A stretch of 64,000 bases of DNA from Pyxidicoccus caerfyrddinensis (GTDB lineage Bacteria; Myxococcota; Myxococcia; Myxococcales; Myxococcaceae). The notes below the pieces were generated by a model, which searched no databases, was not told where the DNA came from, and saw only the letters and a program-made list of their open reading frames with translations. The position numbers and the translations under genes were made by a program. Below are positions 51,733 through 61,126 of this stretch, piece after piece; positions within the stretch are counted from its first letter, which is position 1, and every line of letters begins with the position of its first letter. Where the stretch lies: contig NZ_JAAIYA010000009.1 in assembly GCF_010894405.1 (NCBI RefSeq), positions 410,557 through 474,556 on the forward strand. The letters run 5' to 3'.

Positions 51733-52980
51733 CTACGGCTGCGAGGGCCCGCTCAAGGCGGCGGCGATGATGCGCGCGGCGGTGCGGGGCTGGTCCTGCC
51801 CCATGCGGAGCGTGTTGACGGAGAAGACGAGGCGCCGCCGCAAGTCGCGCGTGGCGCCCATCCCGTTGTTGTAGCCGTGCCTGTCTCCGCTCTTCCCCCA
51901 CAGGGTGAAGCCGTTGACGACGAAGCGGCCCAGCCCCGCGGCGAAGCTGGCGCGTCCGCCCTTCACGTCGGGCACGTCCGGCACGGTGAACATCTCCTCC
52001 AGCTGCGCGCGCGGCAGCAGCCGCCCCTTGAAGAGCGCGACGAGGAAGCGGTCCAGGTCGGCGGTGGTGGAAATCATGTCCCCCGCAGCCCAGGGCACGG
52101 ACTGGCTGGCCAGGGTGACGTCCACCAGGCACATGCCCCGGTACGCGGTGGCCCCGTCCGGGCAGCCGTCCGCCTCCGGCGCGACGGACTCATAGCCGTG
52201 CGCATGCGGTCCTGGAATCGTCACGTCGTTGCCGGGCACGGAGGTGTCCCGCAGGTGCAGCGGACGGAGGATGCGCGACTGCACCTCCTCCCCGTAGGAA
52301 TGGCCCGTCACCTTCTCGATGAGCAGCCCCGCGACGATGTAGCCGATGTTGCCGTACTCCTGCTGCGAGCCCGGCTCGAAGCGGGGACCCGGCGGGAGCG
52401 ACAGCGCGACGAGCTCGCGAGGGCTGAAGCGGCGGAAGCGGTTCTCCATGAACCACGCGGGGTCCTTCTGCGGCACCGGCACGCCGGGCAGGCCGTGGGT
52501 GTAGTTGAGCAACTGCCGCACGGTGATGGGGGCATAGACGCCGTCGGGCAAGAGGCGCGGCAGGTAGTGCTGGACGGGCCGGTCCAGGTCCACGCGGCCC
52601 TCGGCGACGAGCTGCAGCACCACGGTGGCGGTGAACACCTTCGTCATGCTGCCGATGCGGAAGCGCGCGTCCGCGGGAATCGGCGCCCCGGTGTGGATAT
52701 CCGCCACGCCCGAGCTCCCGAGCCAGTGCCCGTCCGCGCCACTCACCCGGACCAGGGCGCCCGTCACCTCGCCATTCGGCAGGTTGGCGATGGCCTGTCG
52801 CAGGGCCTCGCGATTCAGCGGCGGCAGGGGTGATTGCCCCGCCTCCTGCTTCAGCTCACCCGACTCCAGCTCGCCCACTTCCGGCTCGCTTCCAGCCGGA
52901 GCCTCGGGGCCACAGGCCGGAGCCATGAAGCTCGCGAGCAATGCCATGCCAACCCGCAGTCCGCGGTGCAGAACAGCCAT
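51733..52980 (-). CDS. beta-lactamase-family serine hydrolase, lipoprotein
   Basis: 415 residues. A lipoprotein signal (lipobox MAPAC, Cys at about 22) precedes a class C/D-Ala-D-Ala carboxypeptidase-like domain: nucleophile motif SMTK, second motif YGN, and a C-terminal KSGDRHGYNNG in place of KTG/HxG. Such proteins act as esterases, peptidases or carboxypeptidases, rarely as true beta-lactamases. ATG 52980 follows AGGAGAT. It lies 80 bases after the trehalose gene on the same strand and may share its transcript. Confidence 0.85.
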   Translation of the reverse strand: MAVLHRGLRVGMALLASFMAPACGPEAPAGSEPEVGELESGELKQEAGQSPLPPLNREALRQAIANLPNGEVTGALVRVSGADGHWLGSSGVADIHTGAPIPADARFRIGSMTKVFTATVVLQLVAEGRVDLDRPVQHYLPRLLPDGVYAPITVRQLLNYTHGLPGVPVPQKDPAWFMENRFRRFSPRELVALSLPPGPRFEPGSQQEYGNIGYIVAGLLIEKVTGHSYGEEVQSRILRPLHLRDTSVPGNDVTIPGPHAHGYESVAPEADGCPDGATAYRGMCLVDVTLASQSVPWAAGDMISTTADLDRFLVALFKGRLLPRAQLEEMFTVPDVPDVKGGRASFAAGLGRFVVNGFTLWGKSGDRHGYNNGMGATRDLRRRLVFSVNTLRMGQDQPRTAARIIAAALSGPSQP

Positions 52981-53060
52981 GTTCCATCTCCTGTTGGGGA
53001 AGGCCGGCGGCGCCGGCTGGAGGATGGAACACCGGCGCCTCACGGCGCTGTCACTCCACG

Positions 53061-55226
53061 TCAGGAGACCAGTGCGCCGAGCAGCTTGCGGACCTCGCCT
53101 GAGCCGTTGACGCGGAAGGCGGCGCGCGTGGGCTTGTGGCCGGCGTTGATGGTGAGCCCATCCGGGGGCATGGCCGCGAAGAGGTCCTCGTCCGTCCGGT
53201 CATCGCCAATGGCCACCACCAGCGTGCCCGGCGCGAGCCCCTGCGTGGCCTCGCCCACCACGCGGCCCTTGTGCACGCCCTGCGGCCGCACCTCCACCAC
53301 CCGGTCTCCGGGCAGCACGTCCATGCGCTGACCGACGAAGGTCTCCAGCAGCAGCAGTCGCAGCTCGCGGGCCTGGATGGCGCCGAACTCCGGGTCCACC
53401 ATCCGGTAGTGCCACGCCAGCGACGCCGTCTTCTCCTCCAGGAACGAGCCCGGCACCCGCTCGCAGAAGGCGTCCAGCACCGGCCGCGCGCGGGCCTTCC
53501 ACTCGAAGGACACGCCCTCCAGCATCCGCCACGGTTGGCCCGGCCGCGTGCGGGACCAGAGGCCGTGCTCCGCGTGCAGGCTCATGGGCAGCTCGCCGAA
53601 CCACGCCTCCAGCGTCTCCTTGGGCCGGCCGCTGACGATGCTCAGCGACGTGCCCGGCCGTGCCAGCAGCTTCGCCAGCAGCGCCCGCAGGGCGTCGTCC
53701 GGCGCGGCCAGCTCTGGCCGGGACGCGAAGCCCACCAGGGTGCCGTCGTAATCCAATAGCAGGTGCAGCCGGGGGGCCGCCTTCATCCGCTCCAGCGCCT
53801 CGGCGCCGCCGCCCGTCTTGCGCTCCGCCGTGGAGGGCAGGGACTGGAGCCGGTTGAGGAAGCTGGACGTCCACCAGTGCACGTCGTGGGACTTCACGCC
53901 CTCGCGCAGGGCGCGCATCCGCTTGCGGCGCTCGTCCTCGCTCAGCTCCAGCGCTTCTTCAATCGCATCCGCGATGGCCTCCACGTCGTAGGCGTTGACG
54001 ATGAGGGCGCTGTCCATCTCCGCGGCGGCACCGGCGAACTCGCTGAGCACGAGCACGCCGTCCTCGTCCGGGCGGGACGCGCAGAACTCCTTGGCCACCA
54101 GATTCATGCCGTCGCGCACCGGGGTGACGAGCATGACGTCCGCCGCGCGGTACAGCCCCACGAGCTGCTTCTCGTTGAAGGAGCGGTAGAGGTAGTGCAC
54201 CGGCACGTTGTGGACACCGCCATACAGGCCGTTGATGCGGCCCACCAGCTCGTCCACCTTCTCGCGGTAGGCGGCGTAGGCCTCCACCTGGGTGCGGCTG
54301 GGCACGGCCACCTGGATGAAGCGCAGGCGCCCGCGCCAGGCGGGCTCGCGCTCCAGCACGCGCTGCACGGCCAGCAGCCGGCGCGGAATGCCCTTGGTGT
54401 AGTCCAGCCGGTCGATGCCCAGGAGGATGCGCTGGCCTTCCGCCTTCCGGCGCAGCGTGGCCACTTCCTCCAGCACGCCCGGGTCGTTGGCGAGCGACTC
54501 GAAGGCCGCCGCGTCGATGCCCATGGGGAAGGCGCCCACCCGCACCTCGCGACCGTCCCAGATGACACGGTCGATGTCCGTGTCCAGCCCGAGCTGCCGC
54601 ATCAGCGCTCCGGAGAAGTGCCGCACGTAGCTCACCGTGTGGAAGCCGATGAGGTCCGCGCCGAGCAGTCCCCTGAGCAGCGCCTGTCGCCTGGGAAGCG
54701 TGCTGAAGATTTCCGACGACGGGAAGGGAATGTGGTGGAAGTAGCCGATGCGCGCGTCGGGCAGCCGCTGGCGCAGCAGGCCGGGCACGAGCATGAGCTG
54801 ATAGTCATGCACCCAGATGGTGTCGCCCGGCTGGTAGTGGCGGACGACGAGGTCGGCGAAGCGCTCGTTGACCTTGCGATAGATTTCCCAGTCGCGGTCC
54901 TGCCGGGGGATGCGGTCCACCATGTAGTGGCACAGCGGCCAGAGGACGCGGTTGGAGTAGCCCTCGTAGTAGCGGCTCACCTCGCTGGCGCTGAGGTACA
55001 GCGGCACGCAGCGCAGCGCTTCGAGCTGGGCTTCGACCTTGGCGCGCTGGGCGTCCGTCAGGCGGGAGACATCTCCGGGCCAGCCCAACCAGACGCCGCC
55101 GGAGCGCTCATGGGGGCGGCTCAGGCCGGTGGCCAGGCCTCCCGCGCTGCGCACCACGGAGACGCTGTCCTTCTCCACCTTGACGGTGACGGGGAGGCGA
55201 TTGGAGACGAGCAGGAGTCGGGACAT
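53061..55226 (-). CDS. otsA-otsB: bifunctional trehalose-6-phosphate synthase/phosphatase
   Basis: A 721-residue fusion. Residues 1-~460 are GT20 trehalose-6-phosphate synthase (LLLVSNRLPV, YHFFxIPFPS-type HHIPFPSSEIF, GIDRLDYTKGIPRRL, VVTPVRDGMNLVAKEF-like). Residues ~488-721 are a HAD trehalose-6-phosphatase (LLLDYDGTL motif I, VSGRPKETLEAWF, VAIGDDRTDEDLF motif IV). It makes trehalose from UDP-glucose and glucose-6-phosphate, an osmo- and spore-protectant. ATG 55226 is chosen because it matches family starts; GTG 55247 lies too near its G-run. It is 13 bases after the membrane gene, so operonic. Confidence 0.95.
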   Translation of the reverse strand: MSRLLLVSNRLPVTVKVEKDSVSVVRSAGGLATGLSRPHERSGGVWLGWPGDVSRLTDAQRAKVEAQLEALRCVPLYLSASEVSRYYEGYSNRVLWPLCHYMVDRIPRQDRDWEIYRKVNERFADLVVRHYQPGDTIWVHDYQLMLVPGLLRQRLPDARIGYFHHIPFPSSEIFSTLPRRQALLRGLLGADLIGFHTVSYVRHFSGALMRQLGLDTDIDRVIWDGREVRVGAFPMGIDAAAFESLANDPGVLEEVATLRRKAEGQRILLGIDRLDYTKGIPRRLLAVQRVLEREPAWRGRLRFIQVAVPSRTQVEAYAAYREKVDELVGRINGLYGGVHNVPVHYLYRSFNEKQLVGLYRAADVMLVTPVRDGMNLVAKEFCASRPDEDGVLVLSEFAGAAAEMDSALIVNAYDVEAIADAIEEALELSEDERRKRMRALREGVKSHDVHWWTSSFLNRLQSLPSTAERKTGGGAEALERMKAAPRLHLLLDYDGTLVGFASRPELAAPDDALRALLAKLLARPGTSLSIVSGRPKETLEAWFGELPMSLHAEHGLWSRTRPGQPWRMLEGVSFEWKARARPVLDAFCERVPGSFLEEKTASLAWHYRMVDPEFGAIQARELRLLLLETFVGQRMDVLPGDRVVEVRPQGVHKGRVVGEATQGLAPGTLVVAIGDDRTDEDLFAAMPPDGLTINAGHKPTRAAFRVNGSGEVRKLLGALVS

Positions 55227-55239
55227 AGGCCCCTGACGC

Positions 55240-56388
55240 TTATTCACTCCCTCCGGGGATGGCCATGGTTGAAAGGGGCAGCGTGCTGGATGGTGGACCC
55301 TCGGGCCCGCCCGCTGGGGCCCAGCCCAGACGAGTCAACAGCGCGGGCTCACGGCCCGGCTTCCAGATGAAGGCATCCAGCACGTAGTGCGTGGCCTGCG
55401 GCAGCGCCAGCAGAGGCACCACCAGGGCAAGCAGGTCCTCCGGCAGCTCCACGGTGCTCGCCCCGAAGAGGGGTGCCCGCTCGTGCCAGATGAGCCAATC
55501 CCAGAGCCCCTCCTCCATCAGCGCCAGCGCCACGAGGAACAGGACGAAGCCCGGCAGCCCCGCGCGCAGCAGGGCCCCGCCCATGCCGTAGCCACCTTCC
55601 GCGCGCCGCCCGCGTGCGTAGCGGAACAGGAGCGCGAAGTACGGGACGCCGTGAAGGACGACGTTCATCACGGTGAAGGCGAAGTCGTCCTTCGCCAGGA
55701 CGATGCCGCCGAACCACGCCACCCAGGTGGCGGCCACCAGCAGCACCTTGCCCGCCTGCACGCCCTCACCCCGTGCCACGCGCAGGAACTGGAAGCCCAC
55801 CCAGGCCGCGAGGACGACGGCATGGATGGCCAGAGCCACCGTGCCCACCCCGCGGGGCAGGCCGGAGAGGAAGTCGCCCTCCACGAACCACCAGAAGTCG
55901 CGGGGGAGGTTGGCGTGCCACCAGACGACAGGGCCCAGGGTGGCGGCATAGATGGCGGCGGCGTCCAGGCGGCGCTCGGCGGTGGAGGCGCGGACCTTGC
56001 GGCCGTAGAGGGCCACCCAGCCGTACTGCTGGCGGACGAAGTGCGTGACGGCCACGTAGGCAAACAGCGTCCAGAAGGCCCGGGGGGACACGAGGTACGC
56101 CGTCACGCCCGCGACATACGCGGCGAGCGGCGCGCCCAGATAGAGGCCGGGGCGGCGGCGCAATTCGCCGGTGTCCAGGTAGGTGCGGAACAGTGTGGAC
56201 CAGACGTGGGCCACGTCCACGCAGACGACGAAGAGGACCCAGGCCCACAGCGGCGTGTCTCCCGCCGCGCCGAGCCACGGCGCGGCGAGCACGAAGACCA
56301 CGGACATCAGCGCGCTGCCGGCGAAGACGGTCAGGTCCACTCCCGGACTGAACAGCCAGCCCTGGGAGGGCGAGAGGAGGCGGGGCAT
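55240..56388 (-). CDS. multi-pass membrane protein, function unknown
   Basis: A 382-residue integral membrane protein with about nine hydrophobic segments, the first at about 18-40 after MPRLLSPSQGWLFSPGVD. Polar loops contain conserved-looking charged groups (VDVAHVWSTLFRTYLDTGELRRRPG, VTHFVRQQYGW, VMNVVLHGVPY). Histidines sit within or near membrane segments (H in AHVWS, THFVRQ, LHGVPY), which could bind metal or lipid. I do not recognise the family. It reads into the trehalose gene with a 13-base gap. The frame extends upstream, but only as antisense of the double-CXXCG gene. Confidence 0.65.
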   Translation of the reverse strand: MPRLLSPSQGWLFSPGVDLTVFAGSALMSVVFVLAAPWLGAAGDTPLWAWVLFVVCVDVAHVWSTLFRTYLDTGELRRRPGLYLGAPLAAYVAGVTAYLVSPRAFWTLFAYVAVTHFVRQQYGWVALYGRKVRASTAERRLDAAAIYAATLGPVVWWHANLPRDFWWFVEGDFLSGLPRGVGTVALAIHAVVLAAWVGFQFLRVARGEGVQAGKVLLVAATWVAWFGGIVLAKDDFAFTVMNVVLHGVPYFALLFRYARGRRAEGGYGMGGALLRAGLPGFVLFLVALALMEEGLWDWLIWHERAPLFGASTVELPEDLLALVVPLLALPQATHYVLDAFIWKPGREPALLTRLGWAPAGGPEGPPSSTLPLSTMAIPGGSE

Positions 56389-56507
56389 CGGAGTCCGCAG
56401 GCTATCACCGACTCCGAGCCTCTTTCTCCAGCAGTGCCAGCGGCCTTCGAGGGCAGGCAGGAGACTATGATTCGTCGGCGATGCGAGTCCTGCATGCGTG
56501 AGCACCG

Positions 56508-57230
56508 ATGACCCGATTCTTCTGGTTGCGCCAGGACGAGGCCACAGCGGCGACGTACGATGGCGAATTCGACGCGGCGCACAGATGGAGTCTGCCCGGC
56601 GTGAGGTGCCACACATGCGGCGCCACCTGGGGTGGGGCAGGTCACCAGTACCCGTGCGTTGACCTGTCGCAACTGCCCGAGCGCAGCGAGTTCGAGAAGG
56701 CCAGACCCGAGCCGTTCCACGAGTTCGCACGCCTCCGTGAGCTGGTGCGGCCCCTCGCGCCTCCCCATGCAACGCTGCCACCCGGAACAGCCTTCGGGCC
56801 GCTGGTCGGTCGTGCCTTCGGGAAGTTCGGCCCCTTCGGATGGTGGGGCAGTTCCATGCTGCTGGTACGCCGTGACGCACTGGACCGACTCCAGGCCGAC
56901 GGCGTGCGGGGACTGCTCGGCTGCCGCACGGAGCTGCGCTTCCGGCAGAAGGACCCGCCGGAGCTGCTGGAGCTTCAAATCGAACCGCACGGCCGGATCC
57001 ACCCAGACTGCATTCCCCCGGATGAGCCTCCACCGTGCGTCACCTGTGGCCGGTTCGGACTCGCCCGGCCGGACGAGCCCATCCTGGACGCGGCCTCCAT
57101 GCCCCCTGCGCTGGACCTGTTCCGGCTCGGCAACTTCGCCACGATGATCATCGGCACCGAGCGCTTCATGGAGGCCGTGCAGCGCCTGGAGCTGCACGGC
57201 ATCACCTTCCGCGAGCTGCCGACCCGCTAA
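56508..57230 (+). CDS. solitary double-CXXCG-motif protein (orphan immunity paralogue)
   Basis: 240 residues, homologous end to end with the protein at 41334-42053 (about 70% identical by hand). CHTCG (C34, C37) and CVTCG (C177, C180) are kept. The N-terminal 20 residues and two internal stretches (about 100-120 and 181-200) carry most of the differences. Unlike the first copy, no lipoprotein gene precedes it: the 119 bases upstream hold no toxin remnant. Its TAA overlaps the leuS TAG by 3 bases (57227-57230 in total). A lone immunity gene could protect against a toxin the strain lacks. Confidence 0.72.
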   Translation: MTRFFWLRQDEATAATYDGEFDAAHRWSLPGVRCHTCGATWGGAGHQYPCVDLSQLPERSEFEKARPEPFHEFARLRELVRPLAPPHATLPPGTAFGPLVGRAFGKFGPFGWWGSSMLLVRRDALDRLQADGVRGLLGCRTELRFRQKDPPELLELQIEPHGRIHPDCIPPDEPPPCVTCGRFGLARPDEPILDAASMPPALDLFRLGNFATMIIGTERFMEAVQRLELHGITFRELPTR

Positions 57231-59746
57231 CGCACGACGATGTTGACCACCTTGTCGGGCACGACGATGACCTTGCTCACCGTCTTCCCACCCTCGAGCT
57301 GCCGGACGACGTTGGGCAGCGCCAGCGCCCGCTCACGCACCTCGGCCTCCGGCGTACCGCGCTCCACCTCCACGCTGCCGCGCAGCTTGCCGTTCACCTG
57401 GACGGCGTACGTCACCTGCGCATCCACCGTGAGCGCCACGTCGAACGTCGGCCAGTCCTGCTCCAGCAGGAAGCCCTTCCCGCCGAGCCGCTCCCACGCC
57501 TCGTCGCCCAGGTGCGGCGCGAAGGGGCCCACCAGCTTGACCAGCGTGACGAGGTCCTCGCGCGTGCTCCCCTTCGCGGTCAGCTCGTTCGTGTACGTCA
57601 TCAGCGCGGCGATGGCCGTGTTGAACTGGAGCCGCTCCAGGTCCGCCGTCACGCGCTGAATCGTCTTGTGGCGCAGCTTCAGGTGAGGATCTCCCTCGGG
57701 GACGCGGGACGGCGCGTGCTCCTCCACCAGGCGCCACGCACGGCGCAGGAATCGGCCGCAGCCCTCGATGGCCCTCGGGTCCCAGGGCTTGGGCAATTCG
57801 AACTCGCCCATGAACAGCTCATACAGGCGCAGCACGTCCGCGCCGTGCTCGGCCACCACGGTGTCGGGGTTGACGCCGTTGAGCTTGGACTTGGCCATCT
57901 TCTCGACCTGGACCTTCAGCGTCTCGCCCGTGGCGCGCAGAATCGCCGTCTCGCCGCGCAGCTCCACCTCCTCCAGCGCGTGGTAGTGCTCCGCCGCGTC
58001 CACATACGTGTAGGCCAGCACCGTGCCCTGGTGGCGCAGCTTGCGGAACGGCTCCTTCGTGGAGACGTGGCCCAGATCGAAGAGCACCTTGTGCCAGAAC
58101 CGCGCGTACAGCAGGTGGAGCACCGCGTGCTCGGCGCCGCCCACGTACAGGTCTACGTTCATCCACTGGCGCTCGGCCTCCTTCGACCAGGGCGCCTGCT
58201 CGTTCGTCGGGTCCAGGTAGCGCAGGTAGTACCAACACGAGCCGGCCCACTGCGGCATGGTGTTCGTCTCGCGCCGCCCCGGGCCCCCACACTTCGGACA
58301 GGACGTCTCCAGCCACTCGGGGATGGTGGCCAGCGGGGACTCGCCGGTGCCGGAGGGCTCGTAGCGTTCCACCTCGGGCAGCGTGACGGGCAGCTGGTCC
58401 TCGGGCACCGGCACGGCGCCGCACTTCGCACAGTGGATGATGGGGATGGGCTCTCCCCAGTAGCGCTGGCGCGAGAAAATCCAATCGCGCAGGCGGTAGC
58501 TCACCGTGCGCTTCCCCTCCCCGCGCGCCTCCAGCGTGGCCACCACCCGCTGCTTGACGTCGGCGGTGGGCACGCCGTCCAGCTCGCCTGAATTCACCGC
58601 GACACCGCTGCCTGTGAAGGCCTTGCCGGGCTCCACCGCCGTCTCGTCCACCGGGCGCACCACCTGGCGGATGGGCAGCCCGAACTTCACGGCGAACTCG
58701 TGGTCTCTCGCGTCGTGCGCGGGCACGGCCATGATGGCGCCGGTGCCGTAGGTGGCCAGGACGTAGTCGGCAATCCAGATGGGAATGCGCTCGCCGTTGA
58801 TGGGATTGACGGCATGGCTGCCCGTGAAGGCTCCCGTCTTCTCCTTCGCCAGCTCCGTGCGCTCCAAATCACTCTTGAGCCGCGCGGCCGCCTGGTAGTC
58901 CGTCACCGCGGTGCGCTGCTCCGGCGTCGTCAGCGACTCGACCAGGCCATGCTCGGGAGACAGCACCAGGTATGTCGCGCCGTACAGCGTGTCCGGGCGG
59001 GTGGTGAACACGCGCAGCTCGGCTCCGGCCGCCGGGCCGTCCGCGACGCGGAAGGACACCTCGGCGCCCTCGGAGCGGCCAATCCAGTTGCGCTGCATGG
59101 CCAGCGTGGACTCGGGCCAGTCGACTTCGGCCAGGTCCTCCAGCAACCGGTCCGCGTACGCGGTGATGCGCAGCATCCACTGGCGCAAGTCCTTGCGCTC
59201 CACCTGGGTGCCGCAGCGCTCGCACCGTCCTCCGGCGGCCTCCTCATTGGCCAGGCCCGTCTTGCACGAGGGACACCAGTTGATGGGCATCACGCTCTCG
59301 TACGCGAGCCCCTGCTTGAACAACTGCAGGAAGATCCACTGGGTCCACCGGTAGTAGCGCGGGTCCGTGGTGTTGACCTCGCGCTCCCAGTCGTAGGCGA
59401 AGCCCACGGAGTCAATCTGCCTGCGGAAGTTGGAGACGGCCTGCTCGGTGGTGACGCGCGGGTGGATGCCCGTCTTGATGGCGTAGTTCTCCGCCGGCAG
59501 GCCGAAGGCGTCCCAGCCCATGGGGTGAAGCACATTCCAGCCCTGCATCCGCTTCCACCGCGTCAGCACGTCGGTGGCCGTGTAGCCCTCGCAGTGTCCG
59601 ACATGCAGCCCCGCGCCGGAGGGGTACGGGAACATGTCGAGTGCGTAGAACTTCGGCTTCTTCGGGTCGAACGTCGTCCGGTGCAGGCGGGCGTCGCGCC
59701 AGCGCGCCTGCCATTTCGGCTCTACCTCACGGGGGTCAAAGGGCAT
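57227..59746 (-). CDS. leuS: leucyl-tRNA synthetase
   Basis: An 839-residue class I aminoacyl-tRNA synthetase. The HIGH-type motif is HVGH (48-51), followed by a CEGYTATDVLTRWKRMQG lead. The editing domain is in the middle (TTRPDTLYGATYLVLSPEH), with two CxxC zinc pairs (CPSC/CERC and CAKC/CPKC). The KMSKS loop reads KMAKSK near residue 618, and the anticodon-binding helical domain and C-terminal domain complete it. Housekeeping, single gene. A TACTAAAAGG stretch provides the ribosome site before ATG 59746. Confidence 0.97.
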   Translation of the reverse strand: MPFDPREVEPKWQARWRDARLHRTTFDPKKPKFYALDMFPYPSGAGLHVGHCEGYTATDVLTRWKRMQGWNVLHPMGWDAFGLPAENYAIKTGIHPRVTTEQAVSNFRRQIDSVGFAYDWEREVNTTDPRYYRWTQWIFLQLFKQGLAYESVMPINWCPSCKTGLANEEAAGGRCERCGTQVERKDLRQWMLRITAYADRLLEDLAEVDWPESTLAMQRNWIGRSEGAEVSFRVADGPAAGAELRVFTTRPDTLYGATYLVLSPEHGLVESLTTPEQRTAVTDYQAAARLKSDLERTELAKEKTGAFTGSHAVNPINGERIPIWIADYVLATYGTGAIMAVPAHDARDHEFAVKFGLPIRQVVRPVDETAVEPGKAFTGSGVAVNSGELDGVPTADVKQRVVATLEARGEGKRTVSYRLRDWIFSRQRYWGEPIPIIHCAKCGAVPVPEDQLPVTLPEVERYEPSGTGESPLATIPEWLETSCPKCGGPGRRETNTMPQWAGSCWYYLRYLDPTNEQAPWSKEAERQWMNVDLYVGGAEHAVLHLLYARFWHKVLFDLGHVSTKEPFRKLRHQGTVLAYTYVDAAEHYHALEEVELRGETAILRATGETLKVQVEKMAKSKLNGVNPDTVVAEHGADVLRLYELFMGEFELPKPWDPRAIEGCGRFLRRAWRLVEEHAPSRVPEGDPHLKLRHKTIQRVTADLERLQFNTAIAALMTYTNELTAKGSTREDLVTLVKLVGPFAPHLGDEAWERLGGKGFLLEQDWPTFDVALTVDAQVTYAVQVNGKLRGSVEVERGTPEAEVRERALALPNVVRQLEGGKTVSKVIVVPDKVVNIVVR

Positions 59747-59830
59747 GGTGCCTTTTAGTACGCCCGCGTCGCGGCATTCCTGACCTGACCCGACGAGTCA
59801 CTCCCCGCGGGGCCGGACCGCTGATGCGAT

Positions 59831-61126
59831 ATGACCCGCACCATGCGCGGCTCCCCGCCCTCCCGGGCGATTTCCAACACTCCCACCCCGCCCCGGATGG
59901 CCCCCGGAAGCGCGCCGGGAGCGCTCCGCCCTCCCCCGCCCCGCTTCCGCCGCAAGCTGCTGGTGGTGATGCTGCTCGCGGGCCTCGTGCCACTGGTGCT
60001 GCTCGGCCTGCTGGCGCAGGGCGCACTGGAGCGGGTGCTGTCCGTCTCCGTGGCCCCCGTGGAGGGCGTGCTGGACGGCGTCTCCGCGGACCTGGAGCGA
60101 CGGGGCGTGCCACAGGACGCACTGAACGAAGCCCGCCTCAACCTCGCCCAGGCGGAGCTGGCGCGGCGGGCCCTGGTGCGCCGCGTGCCCGCGTTCATCG
60201 CCGCACTGGTGCTCGTCTCCGGCGCCGTGCTCGCCCTGTCGGCGGTGTTGCTCGGCCGCGCCCTCACGCGCCCCGTCGCCACCCTCACCGAGGGCATGTG
60301 GGCCTACGCACGCGGAGACCTCACCGTGCGCCTCGCCGCGCCGGAAGCTCCACGCGATGAGCTCCAGTTCCTCCTGGGCCAGTTCAACCGCATGGGCCAG
60401 GAGCTGCTCGCCCAGCGCGAGCGCCTCAAGTCCGCCGAACAGATTGCCGCCTGGCAGGACGTGGCCCGCGCCCTCGCCCACGAGCTGAAGAACCCGCTCA
60501 CCGCAATGAAGCTCTCGCTCGCGCGTCTGTCCCGCACGGACGCGAGCATGCCCACCGACTCCACCCGAATCGCAGAGGCCGTGGCCCTCCTCCAGGAGGA
60601 GGTGGACCTCCTGATGCGGATGACCCAGAGCTTCTCCACCTTCGCGAGGCTTCCCGCCCCGCGCTTCCAGGACGTGGCACTGCGCCCGCTGCTGGCCGAG
60701 GTCTGCACCCTCTACGCGGGCACCTCGCCCGTCCCCGTGGAGCTGGCCTTGGGCCCCGACGCCTCGCTCCGCGCGGACCCGGACGGCCTGCGCCGCCTCT
60801 TCGGCAACCTGGTGAAGAACGCCACCGAGGCCTCTCCCACCGGCGCCCCACCCGTGCGCGTCGCACTGGAAGCCCTCGATGGCGGCACCGTGCGCGTCAC
60901 CGTGACGGACGGAGGCAGCGGCGTGCCCGCCGTCCTGGAAGGCCCCGCCCTCACGCGCGGCCTCTTCAGCACCAAGCCCGAGGGCAGCGGCCTGGGCCTG
61001 CCCATCGCCCAGAAAATCGTCCACGAGCACGGCGGCACGCTGCGCCTGGAACCCGCCTCGGGTGGCGGTACGCTGGCGCGCGTGGACCTGCCCCTCGTTC
61101 CTCCCTCCGCCCCGGCCACCGCATGA
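59831..61126 (+). CDS. membrane sensor histidine kinase of the NtrB/NtrY type
   Basis: 431 residues. A Pro/Arg-rich N-terminus precedes TM1 (about 42-62), a short periplasmic loop and TM2 (about 118-143). HAMP follows (RALTRPVATLTEGMWAYARGDLTVRL), then HisKA with ARALAHELKNPLTAMK (H217) and HATPase_c with LFGNLVKNATEAS, DGGSGVP and GSGLGLPIAQKI. The stop overlaps the next gene's ATG (ATGA), so it works with the sigma54 regulator there. The sensor loop of ~55 residues is too short to name a ligand. Several in-frame starts exist within the first 25 codons. Confidence 0.9.
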   Translation: MTRTMRGSPPSRAISNTPTPPRMAPGSAPGALRPPPPRFRRKLLVVMLLAGLVPLVLLGLLAQGALERVLSVSVAPVEGVLDGVSADLERRGVPQDALNEARLNLAQAELARRALVRRVPAFIAALVLVSGAVLALSAVLLGRALTRPVATLTEGMWAYARGDLTVRLAAPEAPRDELQFLLGQFNRMGQELLAQRERLKSAEQIAAWQDVARALAHELKNPLTAMKLSLARLSRTDASMPTDSTRIAEAVALLQEEVDLLMRMTQSFSTFARLPAPRFQDVALRPLLAEVCTLYAGTSPVPVELALGPDASLRADPDGLRRLFGNLVKNATEASPTGAPPVRVALEALDGGTVRVTVTDGGSGVPAVLEGPALTRGLFSTKPEGSGLGLPIAQKIVHEHGGTLRLEPASGGGTLARVDLPLVPPSAPATA

